Assembly: GCA_030652715.1 (NCBI GenBank)
Contig: JAUSQB010000070.1
Location: 1 to 15,732, forward strand
Direction: 5' to 3'
Origin: Rugosibacter sp.
GTDB taxonomy: Bacteria > Pseudomonadota > Gammaproteobacteria > Burkholderiales > Rhodocyclaceae
Length of the DNA stretch: 15,732 nt
Positions 7,302 through 14,127 of the stretch are shown here, piece by piece (position 1 is the first letter of the stretch; every line of letters starts with the position of its first letter). A program made the translations under genes and the position numbers. The notes beneath the pieces were generated by a model. It searched no databases and was not told where the DNA came from. It saw only the letters and a program-made list of their open reading frames with translations.

Positions 7302-7967
7302 ATGAGTAAATGGTTTGGTGGGCTTTTTTTTCTGGTATCGCTGGCTGGTTGTGTGACCACAACGCCACCCACAGCGGTGCATCAGCCGATGACGGCACGG
7401 CCAGAGCCGCGCCCCGCGATTACGCCCAGCAACGGGACGATTTTTAGTATAGCTTCCGCGCGCCCGCTGTTTGAAGACCGACGTGCCCGTTTCGTGGGCG
7501 ATACGCTGATCATCAATATTCAGGAAAAGGTTCAGGCATCGAAGAAGTCGGAAAACAAGACCACACGGAGCCAGAAGATCGATGTCACTGTGCCGACCAT
7601 TATTGGCCTGCCGTTCAAGGGTGCCCAAGGCACGACATTGGCTGCTAGTGACACCAATAATTTTAACGGTAAGGGTGAGAACACATCGTCCAATGATTTC
7701 ACCGGAGCACTGGCTGTTACGGTGATTGAAGTCTATCCCAATGGCAATCTTCTGGTATCCGGCGAGAAGCAGATCGGGCTGAAAGAGGGCGAGGAGTTCA
7801 TCCGTTTTTCGGGTGTGGTGAATCCCAATACGATCACTGCCGCCAACACCGTTGTTTCCACCCAGGTAGCCGACGCCCGTATTGAATACAAGGCCAATGG
7901 CTTCATCGACTCGGCTCAAGTGATGGGTTGGCTGGGACGTTTCTTCCTTTCCTTCATGCCGTTCTGA
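7302..7967 (+). CDS. flgH: Flagellar L-ring lipoprotein FlgH
   Basis: 221-residue outer-membrane lipoprotein that forms the L ring, the bushing for the rod. The signal peptide ends in the lipobox L-A-G-C with C17 as the lipidated cysteine. Conserved FlgH segments include FEDRRARFVGDTLIINI near residue 60, NGNLLVSGEKQIGLKEGEEFIRFSG split across about residues 147-171, and the C-terminal GWLGRFFLSFMPF. Length fits the family (about 220-230). GAGGGGG overlapping the flgG stop is the ribosome binding site. A T8 run at 7324-7331 encodes part of the signal peptide. Confidence 0.96.
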   Translation: MSKWFGGLFFLVSLAGCVTTTPPTAVHQPMTARPEPRPAITPSNGTIFSIASARPLFEDRRARFVGDTLIINIQEKVQASKKSENKTTRSQKIDVTVPTIIGLPFKGAQGTTLAASDTNNFNGKGENTSSNDFTGALAVTVIEVYPNGNLLVSGEKQIGLKEGEEFIRFSGVVNPNTITAANTVVSTQVADARIEYKANGFIDSAQVMGWLGRFFLSFMPF

Positions 7968-7977
7968 GAGGGTAATC

Positions 7978-9090
7978 ATGACGCGCATCAAAAAAAGCGG
8001 TGTGGTATTTCTCTGGTTGCTGGCTTGCTTGCTGGGGATGGAAGCGGCGCGTGCTGAGCGGATCAAGGACCTGGCCAGTGTGGCTGGCGTACGCACTAAT
8101 CAGTTGGTAGGTTACGGTATCGTGGTGGGTCTTGACGGCAGTGGCGACCAGACAACACAGACGCCCTTTACCGTGCAGAGCATGATCAACATGCTATCGG
8201 CGATGGGGGTCAATCTGCCGCCGGGGCAGTCACTGCAATTAAAAAATGTGGCCGCCGTGATGGTCACGGCCAATCTTCCCCCCTTTGCCCGTGTCGGCCA
8301 GCCGATTGATATCACCGTCTCATCGATTGGCAATGCGAAAAGTTTAAAAGGCGGTACGTTGATTCTTACCCCGATGAAAGGGGCGGACGGTCAAATTTAT
8401 GCCATGGCGCAAGGTAATGTGGTGGTCGTTGGTGCAGGTGCCTCGGGGGCGGGTTCCAGGGTGACTGTCAACCACCTCGCTGTTGGTCGTATCGCCAGTG
8501 GTGCGACGGTTGAGCGTGAAGTGATGGCGTCGCTGGGGCAAGGTGAATTCATCTACCTGGATATGAACACGACTGATTTTGGCACTACGCAACAGGTGGT
8601 TGAAGCGATTAACCGTGTTATGCCAGGAACGGCGACAGCTGTTGATGGTCGCCAGATTCGTGTGCGCGCGCCGGTCAATCTGGATGAGCGCGTGAGCTTT
8701 CTCGGCCGCATCGAGGCTATCGAGGTTGCGCCGACCAGGGCTGCTGCCAAGGTAATCGTGAATAGCCGCACGGGTTCGGTTGTGATGAATCAAGCCGTGC
8801 GCCTGGAAAATTGTGCCGTAGCGCACGGCAATCTTTCAGTTTCGGTCAATACAGAGAATACGGTGAGCCAGCCAGGCGCGTTCTCCGGCGGACAGACAGC
8901 AGGTGTGGCAAATGCGCAGATCGAGATCAAGCAAGAAGGCGGCGCGCTGATGAACGTCCAAGGCAACGCTAATCTTTCCGAGATTGTCAAAGCATTGAAC
9001 GCACTGGGAGCCAACCCTCAGGATCTGATTGCTATTTTGCAGGCGATGAAATCGGCAGGAGCCTTGCGTGCCGAACTGGAAATTATTTGA
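7978..9090 (+). CDS. flgI: Flagellar P-ring protein FlgI
   Basis: 370-residue periplasmic protein that polymerises around the rod at the peptidoglycan layer, with FlgA as chaperone. A Sec signal peptide is visible, with likely cleavage after ARA (residue 26), and the mature protein starts ERIKDLASV. The conserved blocks are GYGIVVGLDGSGDQT, NVAAVMVTANLPPFA, GGTLILTPMKGADGQ and the C-terminal LNALGANPQDLIAILQAMK. Length matches the family (about 365). GAGAGG at 7966-7971 precedes the ATG. The gene begins 10 bases after flgH. Confidence 0.97.
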   Translation: MTRIKKSGVVFLWLLACLLGMEAARAERIKDLASVAGVRTNQLVGYGIVVGLDGSGDQTTQTPFTVQSMINMLSAMGVNLPPGQSLQLKNVAAVMVTANLPPFARVGQPIDITVSSIGNAKSLKGGTLILTPMKGADGQIYAMAQGNVVVVGAGASGAGSRVTVNHLAVGRIASGATVEREVMASLGQGEFIYLDMNTTDFGTTQQVVEAINRVMPGTATAVDGRQIRVRAPVNLDERVSFLGRIEAIEVAPTRAAAKVIVNSRTGSVVMNQAVRLENCAVAHGNLSVSVNTENTVSQPGAFSGGQTAGVANAQIEIKQEGGALMNVQGNANLSEIVKALNALGANPQDLIAILQAMKSAGALRAELEII

Positions 9091-9167
9091 TTGTCCAGGT
9101 CAGGGAAGGGTTTACCGCTTTGCTTTGGTGATTGTTATTGATTTGCTTATGTAACATGCTGCCTGCT

Positions 9168-10193
9168 ATGACTATCGATAACGATAAAGCCAATTTCTCT
9201 GCGGCTGCCAATATCTTCGATGTCGGCAGCCTTGCTACGCTCAAGCGTCAGGCCAAGACGGGTGACCCGGCGGCGAACAAGGCAGTCGCTAAACAGTTCG
9301 AGGCGCTGTTTTTGCAGATGGTGCTGAAATCTATGCGCGATGCAATGCCTCGCGAGGGATTCTTCGATAGCGAGCAGTCGCGGATGTATGAATCCTTGCT
9401 CGATCAGCAACTTGGTCAGGTGTTAGGCGGCAGCAATCGAGGTATGGGCCTTGCGGCCATGATTGAGGCGCAGCTCTTGCGCCAGAATCAGGCGCCGCAG
9501 CCTTTCGATGGGCCATTGCCGTTGCGGCCCGCTGTGCCGAACTTTTTGCCGTGGCAGCAAGACAAGGCCTTGCCTTTGCCGCATGCTGTGGAGTCTGCCC
9601 CGCTGCCGCTGCAAAATTCGCCCGTCACGATACGATCATCCCCTGTTTCATCGCTTACGGCACTGCAACCTATGCAACCCGCCGTCTCGCCAGCGCCGAC
9701 TTTTTTGTCTGCTACGGCAACTGATGCGCAGCGTGCGTTTGTTGATCGCCTGCTGCCAGCAGCGCTTGCTGCCGAACAGAAGACGGGTATTCCGGCACAT
9801 TTCATTGTTGCACAAGCCGCACTGGAAACTGGGTGGGGAAAGTCTGTGCCGCGCCACGCTGATGGCAGTTCGAGTTTTAATCTTTTTGGTATCAAAGCCG
9901 GTGCTAACTGGCGCGGACCTTCGGTGGCGGCAACGACCACCGAAGTTATTGCAGGTACTGCACAACGGCAGATCGAACGTTTTCGCGCCTATGTATCTTA
10001 TGAAGACGCCGTCAAAGATTACGTTCAGCTTCTCACGAATAATCCGCGTTATGCCGCAGTCCTCGGTACGCAAGAGTCATCCAGCTTTGCCCGTGGACTG
10101 CAGTCGGCAGGATTTGCTACTGATCCGATGTATGCCGCCAAACTTGAGCGGATTATTGGCAGCACGGTGTTGCAACAGGCCTTGATTAGCTGA
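9168..10193 (+). CDS. flgJ: FlgJ: rod-cap protein with peptidoglycan hydrolase domain
   Basis: 341-residue bifunctional protein. The N-terminal rod-binding domain (about residues 20-105) carries KQFEALFLQMVLKSMRDAMP and GFFDSEQSRMYESLLDQQL. The C-terminal glucosaminidase-type domain (about 185-335) carries AHFIVAQAALETGWGK, where E220 is the likely catalytic glutamate, then FNLFGIKAG and the terminal SAGFATDPMYAAKL. Between them lies a roughly 70-residue linker rich in Pro, Leu and Gln. FlgJ caps the rod and cuts peptidoglycan so the rod can cross the wall. The frame is open to a TTG at 9132, with ATGs at 9156 and 9168. 9168 gives MTIDNDK and is chosen, but no start has a clear ribosome binding site. 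The linker contains one copy of a 25-base repeat. Confidence 0.94.
   Translation: MTIDNDKANFSAAANIFDVGSLATLKRQAKTGDPAANKAVAKQFEALFLQMVLKSMRDAMPREGFFDSEQSRMYESLLDQQLGQVLGGSNRGMGLAAMIEAQLLRQNQAPQPFDGPLPLRPAVPNFLPWQQDKALPLPHAVESAPLPLQNSPVTIRSSPVSSLTALQPMQPAVSPAPTFLSATATDAQRAFVDRLLPAALAAEQKTGIPAHFIVAQAALETGWGKSVPRHADGSSSFNLFGIKAGANWRGPSVAATTTEVIAGTAQRQIERFRAYVSYEDAVKDYVQLLTNNPRYAAVLGTQESSSFARGLQSAGFATDPMYAAKLERIIGSTVLQQALIS
9681..9705 (+). repeat. 25-base exact repeat, copy 1 (in flgJ linker)
   Basis: These 25 bases are identical, in the same orientation, to 13641-13665 at the start of the lipoprotein gene. The match begins GCCGTCTCGCC and ends in five T residues, with no similarity on either side. 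Here it encodes AVSPAPTF in the Pro-rich linker of FlgJ. The other copy is read in a different frame. Confidence 0.9.
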
Positions 10194-10264
10194 TTCGCTT
10201 CCAGGCGACAGAGTGGTGCTGCGTTTTGCACCGTATTTTCGCTGCAGAGCGCCCTCTTTTCAAC

Positions 10265-10280
10265 TGGCACGCCCATTGCT
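10265..10280 (+). promoter_or_regulatory. Sigma-54 (RpoN) promoter of flgKL
   Basis: TGGCACG-CCCA-TTGCT is a perfect match to the sigma-54 consensus TGGCACG-N4-TTGCW with GG and GC 10 bases apart. It lies in the 153-base flgJ-flgK gap. Transcription should start near 10291, giving a leader of about 55 bases before the flgK ATG. The leader contains the palindrome at 10304-10320. Confidence 0.88.
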
Positions 10281-10296
10281 CTATTTCCCTACATCC

Positions 10297-10323
10297 TTAA
10301 CTCACGGCAAGTTTTGCCGTTAT
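10297..10323 (+). promoter_or_regulatory. Possible sigma-28 promoter of flgKL
   Basis: TTAA, 15 bases, then GCCGTTAT resembles the sigma-28 elements (TAAA-N15-GCCGATAA): 3 of 4 and 6 of 8 positions, with correct spacing. The -10 half shares GCCGTTA with the better flgM promoter. It overlaps the palindrome, so the match may be partly coincidental. Dual early/late control of flgKL is known in enteric bacteria. Confidence 0.35.
10304..10320. promoter_or_regulatory. Palindrome ACGGCAA-gtt-TTGCCGT in flgK leader
   Basis: Perfect 7-base arms around GTT. The inner 15 bases are identical to those at 2605-2619 before flgB, and the outer base pair differs symmetrically (A/T here, G/C there). It is centred about 20 bases downstream of the start predicted from the sigma-54 promoter. 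RpoN activators of flagellar genes are known to bind downstream of some promoters. No T-run follows, so it is not a typical terminator of flgJ transcripts. Confidence 0.6.
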
Positions 10324-10346
10324 TCAGGGTATATCTTGGAGCAATC

Positions 10347-12272
10347 ATGAGTATTTTTAGTATTGGTGTCACTGGTCTGAATGCAGCGCAAGCTGGGATG
10401 CTGACCACCAGCCATAACATTTCGAATGTCTCGACTGCTGGATACAACCGGCAGCAGATCGTGCAGGGCACGAATACGCCTCTATTGACGGGTGCGGGCT
10501 TTATCGGGCAAGGGACGAATATACAGACTGTCAAACGAATTTATGATCAGTTCCTCGGTGCTCAGGTGCTGAGTGCAGAAGCCGGTGCAGCCGAGATGGG
10601 CAGTTATCTTGCGCAGATTCGTCAGATTGACAATCTGCTAGCCGACCCCAGTGCTGGGCTCTCCCCTGCTTTGTCGAATTTTTTCAAAGGCGTGCAGGAT
10701 GTTGCGGCTAACCCAGCTTCAATTCCTGCACGCCAATCAATGCTTTCTGCCGGGCAGGCGCTAGTCTCAAGATTTCAGGCGTTGGATCAGCGTTTATCAG
10801 AAATCCGTGAGGGTACCAATCAGCAGATTGCCGGACAGATAGCGCAGATCAATAACTATAGTGCACAGCTAGCTGATGTTGGTCAGCGCATCGCCCTGGC
10901 GCAAATGGGGGGGGGGCAGCCGCCCAATGATTTGCTTGATCAACGCGATCAGATGCTCAGAGAACTGAACAGGCTGGTGCGAGTCAACGTAGTGAATCAG
11001 GGCGATGGCAACTTTAACGTGTTCATTGGCAATGGTCAGCCACTCGTGGTGGGTGGTCAGGCATATCAATTGAAAGCGGTTCAGGCTGCTGATGATCTTG
11101 AGCGCACTATGGTTGCTATTGTCGGCGTTGGCGGCACGGCGTTGGCCTTGCCTGAATCGCAGATTGCCGGTGGTAGTTTGAGTGGTTTGCTCAGTTTTCG
11201 TAGTCAGACACTGGACGCGGCGCAAAATGCGCTGGGTCGGGTCGCGTTGACTTTGGCGCAGAACTTCAACGATCAGCACAAACTGGGGCAGGATTTGACG
11301 GGTGCGCTAGGGCTGGACTTCTTCAGTGTCTCGGCGCCGGTTGTGCGATCCAGCAGCCTTAATACCGGAACAGGGGTACCAGCGGTGAGTATTGATGCGA
11401 CAACAATCGACCAGCTCACCAGTAGCGATTATCGACTCAGTTTTTTGAGCGGCAACTATCGGTTGACGCGCCTTTCCGACAATCAGGTGCAAACCTTCAC
11501 TACCCTGCCACAGACCGTAGATGGCATGACAATTGATGCGGGGGCATGGTCTCCCGATGCCAACGACAGCATATTGATTCAACCCACGCGCGGTGGGGCC
11601 GGAAATATTTCTGTTGCGTTGTCGGATGCGCGCCAGATCGCCGCTGCCGCGCCGATACGTACAGCAACAGCGCTGACTAACGTCGGCACAGCCAGCATCG
11701 GTGCGGGAGCAGTAAACGCACCGTCACCGACTAATTCCGATTTGCAGAACAAAGTGACGATTACCTTCACCAGTGCAACAACTTTTGATGTGCTGGATGA
11801 AACCAGTTCGGTGGTGCTCGCCAGCGGCGTGGCCTATGTTGCAGGTGCAGATATCTCATATAACGGCTGGACAACACAGATCATCGGCGTCCCGGCGACA
11901 GGCGATAGGTTTGCCATAGAAGCCAATGCCAATGGGATTGCCGACAATCGCAATGCCGCTTTGCTCGGTGCACTGCAAACGCGCAACACCATGGGGGGGG
12001 GGGCGACTACCGGCCCGACGGCATCTTATCAGTCGTCCTATGCACAGATTGTTAGCGCTGTTGGCAGCAAGACCAACGAAGTGGAGGCGATTGGCGCTGC
12101 CCAGCAGGGGCTGGCTGATCATGCCACGCGGGCATTGCAGTCGCTCTCTGGCGTCAATCTGGATGAGGAGGCCGCCAATTTATTGCGTTACCAGCAGGCG
12201 TATCAGGCGTCCGCCAAAGTGTTGCAAATAGCCAGTAAGGTATTCGATGAAATTCTTGCACTCGGCCGCTAA
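10347..12272 (+). CDS. flgK: Hook-filament junction protein FlgK (HAP1)
   Basis: 641-residue protein that forms the first junction ring between hook and filament after displacing the FlgD cap. The N-terminal D0/D1 part shows MSIFSIGVTGLNAAQAGM and HNISNVSTAGYNRQQ, and the C-terminus has SGVNLDEEAANLLRYQQAYQ, as in all FlgK. The middle (about residues 330-540) is an enlarged beta-rich surface region, so the protein is about 95 residues longer than the enteric one. The ATG at 10347 has GGAG at 10338-10341, and an in-frame ATG at 10314 falls in the palindrome. Two long G runs (10907-10916 and 11993-12003) encode MGGGQ and MGGGA. One base of slippage at either would truncate FlgK. Regulated by the sigma-54 promoter upstream, and a client of FlgN. 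Confidence 0.95.
   Translation: MSIFSIGVTGLNAAQAGMLTTSHNISNVSTAGYNRQQIVQGTNTPLLTGAGFIGQGTNIQTVKRIYDQFLGAQVLSAEAGAAEMGSYLAQIRQIDNLLADPSAGLSPALSNFFKGVQDVAANPASIPARQSMLSAGQALVSRFQALDQRLSEIREGTNQQIAGQIAQINNYSAQLADVGQRIALAQMGGGQPPNDLLDQRDQMLRELNRLVRVNVVNQGDGNFNVFIGNGQPLVVGGQAYQLKAVQAADDLERTMVAIVGVGGTALALPESQIAGGSLSGLLSFRSQTLDAAQNALGRVALTLAQNFNDQHKLGQDLTGALGLDFFSVSAPVVRSSSLNTGTGVPAVSIDATTIDQLTSSDYRLSFLSGNYRLTRLSDNQVQTFTTLPQTVDGMTIDAGAWSPDANDSILIQPTRGGAGNISVALSDARQIAAAAPIRTATALTNVGTASIGAGAVNAPSPTNSDLQNKVTITFTSATTFDVLDETSSVVLASGVAYVAGADISYNGWTTQIIGVPATGDRFAIEANANGIADNRNAALLGALQTRNTMGGGATTGPTASYQSSYAQIVSAVGSKTNEVEAIGAAQQGLADHATRALQSLSGVNLDEEAANLLRYQQAYQASAKVLQIASKVFDEILALGR
10907..10916 (+). repeat. 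Poly-G tract (G10) in flgK
   Basis: Ten consecutive G, covering the last base of a Met codon and three GGG codons (G188-G190 of FlgK). Losing one G gives a stop at 10966-10968. Gaining one gives a stop at 10928-10930. Outside flgK the longest G run seen in the window is six. Confidence 0.9.
11993..12003 (+). repeat. Poly-G tract (G11) in flgK
   Basis: Eleven consecutive G encoding GGG codons 550-552 and the first base of the next Ala codon. Gaining one G stops translation at 12053-12055. Losing one replaces the C-terminus with unrelated sequence ending at 12229-12231. Both outcomes remove the conserved C-terminal helix needed for assembly. Confidence 0.9.
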
Positions 12273-12304
12273 TGCGGTACTCATAGAAACAGAAGGAGCG
12301 TCCC

Positions 12305-13636
12305 ATGCGTGTCAGTAGTGGAATGATTTTCGATGCGGGAGTGTCCGCCATGAATCGGCAAACGGCCTCGCTCCTGCATTTGCAGCAGCAGATATCCAGC
12401 GGTCGACGGATTCTGACGCCGGGTGATGACCCGGTGGTTGCGGCGCGCGCGCTGGAGGTGACACAAGCCAGCGATGTTATTGCACAGTTCAAGCAGAATC
12501 AGAGTTACGCCAGTTTTGCTCTGGGGTTGGAAGAGGTGCAGTTGACGAGTGCTAGCGGATTGCTGACGCGGGTACGCGAGCTGGCGGTGCAAAGTGGCAA
12601 CGCTACCCTTTCTGCGAGTGATCGCAAGTCCATCGCCATCGAGTTGCGCTCGCGCTTTGATGAAATGCTTGGTATCGCCAATGCCACCGATGGCACGGGC
12701 AACCATATCTTTGCCGGGTATATGAGTTCGGTTACGCCCTTTGGCGGTTCGATCGATGATCTTCTTGTCGGCAATGAAATTGTCTATCAGGGCGATGATG
12801 GTCGGCGTACTCTGCAAGTTTCGCCAACACGTTTTCTCGACGTGAGCGATTCCGGCAATGACGTATTCAAGCGCATCAAGAACGGCAACGGCTATTTTTC
12901 TACCGACTATGCCAGCGGCAATACTGGCACGGGGGTTATTACGTCCGGTGCGGTGATCAACCCGGCAACCTGGAATTCGCTTGCATCCAAGAATTACGAC
13001 ATTGTTTTCAGTGCCGATACGACGGTCGCGCCACCAGTAACGTATTACGACATCATTGACACGGATCCAGCGAGTTCGAATCTCAATAACTCTCTGCTGA
13101 CGGGGTTGCCACCGGTTCTTCCTCCTACGGCTACCACGGGGCAGCGCGTATTCCAGGAGGGGCAACCGATTGTGCTGAAGTCCCAAGGGACTGAATCGTC
13201 CTTCGATCTTGGTGCAAGCGTCACTCTGACTGGCGCGCCTGCGGAGGGAGACAGCTTCACCATAGTACCCAGCACATCACAAAGTATCTTTGTCACGCTG
13301 GCGAATCTGATTGGTGCGCTCGAAGCACCGGCGGATACGCCTGCCGCTAATGCCAAACTCGGTAATGAAATTGGTTTTGCACTGATCAACCTCGATCAAG
13401 CCAGCGACAATATTCTGCGTATTCGCGACCAAATTGGTTCGCGCATGAATGAAATCGAGTCGCTAGGCAACCTGAACGAAGATATCAATCTGCAATACCA
13501 GCAGACCCTGTCCAGCCTGCAAGATCTCGATTATGCCAAGGCAATTTCAGACCTCATGCGTAAACAGACCGACTTGCAGGCGGCACAGCAGTCATTTGTC
13601 AAGATTGCACAGCTTTCGCTGTTCAATTACCTGTGA
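12305..13636 (+). CDS. flgL: Hook-filament junction protein FlgL (HAP3)
   Basis: 443-residue flagellin-like protein forming the second junction ring, onto which the filament grows. The N-terminus shows MRVSSGMIFDAGVSAMNRQ, LQQQISSGRRILTPGDDPV and GTGNHIFAGY, standard for FlgL. The C-terminus shows RDQIGSRMNEIESL and the DYAKAISDLMRKQTDLQAAQQSF motif shared with flagellins. It is more than 100 residues longer than enteric FlgL. The extra length is a central region (about 180-345) with a GQPIVLKSQG...GAPAEGDSFTI segment. AAGGAG at 12293-12298 precedes the ATG, 32 bases after flgK. Its TGA overlaps the GTG start of the lipoprotein gene. Confidence 0.95.
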   Translation: MRVSSGMIFDAGVSAMNRQTASLLHLQQQISSGRRILTPGDDPVVAARALEVTQASDVIAQFKQNQSYASFALGLEEVQLTSASGLLTRVRELAVQSGNATLSASDRKSIAIELRSRFDEMLGIANATDGTGNHIFAGYMSSVTPFGGSIDDLLVGNEIVYQGDDGRRTLQVSPTRFLDVSDSGNDVFKRIKNGNGYFSTDYASGNTGTGVITSGAVINPATWNSLASKNYDIVFSADTTVAPPVTYYDIIDTDPASSNLNNSLLTGLPPVLPPTATTGQRVFQEGQPIVLKSQGTESSFDLGASVTLTGAPAEGDSFTIVPSTSQSIFVTLANLIGALEAPADTPAANAKLGNEIGFALINLDQASDNILRIRDQIGSRMNEIESLGNLNEDINLQYQQTLSSLQDLDYAKAISDLMRKQTDLQAAQQSFVKIAQLSLFNYL

Positions 13637-14127
13637 TCTTGCCGTCTCGCCAGCGCCGACTTTTTCTGGCGTTTGTCTTTACGCTGGCTTGCGGATTGGC
13701 AGGCTGTGGTTTGCGCCATTATCCTGGGGCAACAGGCCTTAGCGGTAATCTGCCCGCGCAGGGCCCGCTTCTTCCAGACACCGATCTGAATATCTCCAAA
13801 TCACTGCAAATTCCCTTGGAAAGGGTAGTGGTGTGGGGCTTGTACGCCGGTGCGGCCTGGCTGATTCTCGATCCTTTGGCCCCCAATTGGGAAATTGAAC
13901 AAGCCAGCTTTCCAGACCGTTACTACCATTTATCGTTGAAGATGAAGCGTGTCTATTCCGGTGGTGCAGGCGAGGCGCGAGTCGTATTTCAACAGCGCGC
14001 CAAGGAGCTCATGCGGCAGAACGGGTTTGATGCGTATACCGTGGTTGAGTATACGGAGGGGATCGATTCTTCAGTGCTTGGCTCGCAACGGGTTGCTCAG
14101 GGCGTGATTCAATTGACACGCCGATAA
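13633..14127 (+). CDS. Small lipoprotein of unknown function, coupled to flgL
   Basis: 164 residues, not assigned to a named family. The N-terminus has arginines, a hydrophobic stretch (LFLAFVFTLACGLAGC) and a lipobox with C25 as the likely lipidated residue. It is presumably exported and held in the inner or outer membrane facing the periplasm. The mature part (about 140 residues) contains VVVWGLYAGAAWLILDPLAP, then a strand-helix-strand pattern with ARVVFQQRAKELMRQNGFD and YTVVEYTEGIDSS, ending in a strand (GVIQL). The start GTG at 13633 shares bases with the flgL stop (GTGA), a classic coupling arrangement, so it is probably made together with FlgL. Nothing shows a flagellar role beyond this. 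The first codons include copy 2 of the 25-base repeat. Confidence 0.75.
   Translation: MILPSRQRRLFLAFVFTLACGLAGCGLRHYPGATGLSGNLPAQGPLLPDTDLNISKSLQIPLERVVVWGLYAGAAWLILDPLAPNWEIEQASFPDRYYHLSLKMKRVYSGGAGEARVVFQQRAKELMRQNGFDAYTVVEYTEGIDSSVLGSQRVAQGVIQLTRR
13641..13665 (+). repeat. 25-base exact repeat, copy 2 (lipoprotein signal region)
   Basis: Identical to 9681-9705. It starts four bases after the flgL stop and codes PSRQRRLF in the lipoprotein signal peptide, a different reading frame from the AVSPAPTF of the FlgJ copy. Confidence 0.9.

Noticed and set aside
7324..7331. T8 run in flgH (and A8 at 2508-2515 in flgA) as phase-variation tracts
   Set aside because: Both encode Phe in hydrophobic signal peptides, where such runs are common, and eight bases is not exceptional.
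9132..9167. Longer flgJ beginning at TTG 9132
   Set aside because: It adds a Cys/Leu-rich leader with no ribosome binding site, and FlgJ is exported by the flagellar system or associates with the rod without such a leader.
12281..13186. Long antisense open frames opposite flgL (also 5901-6683 opposite flgF and 7287-8096 opposite flgH)
   Set aside because: Their translations look like random Arg/His-rich shadows, while the sense frames encode clear flagellar proteins.
14120..14127. Perfect sigma-28 -10 element GCCGATAA at the end of the lipoprotein gene
   Set aside because: No -35-like sequence at the right distance (14101-14108 reads GGCGTGAT). The bases are explained by the last codons and stop, and the chemoreceptor start is 300 bases away.
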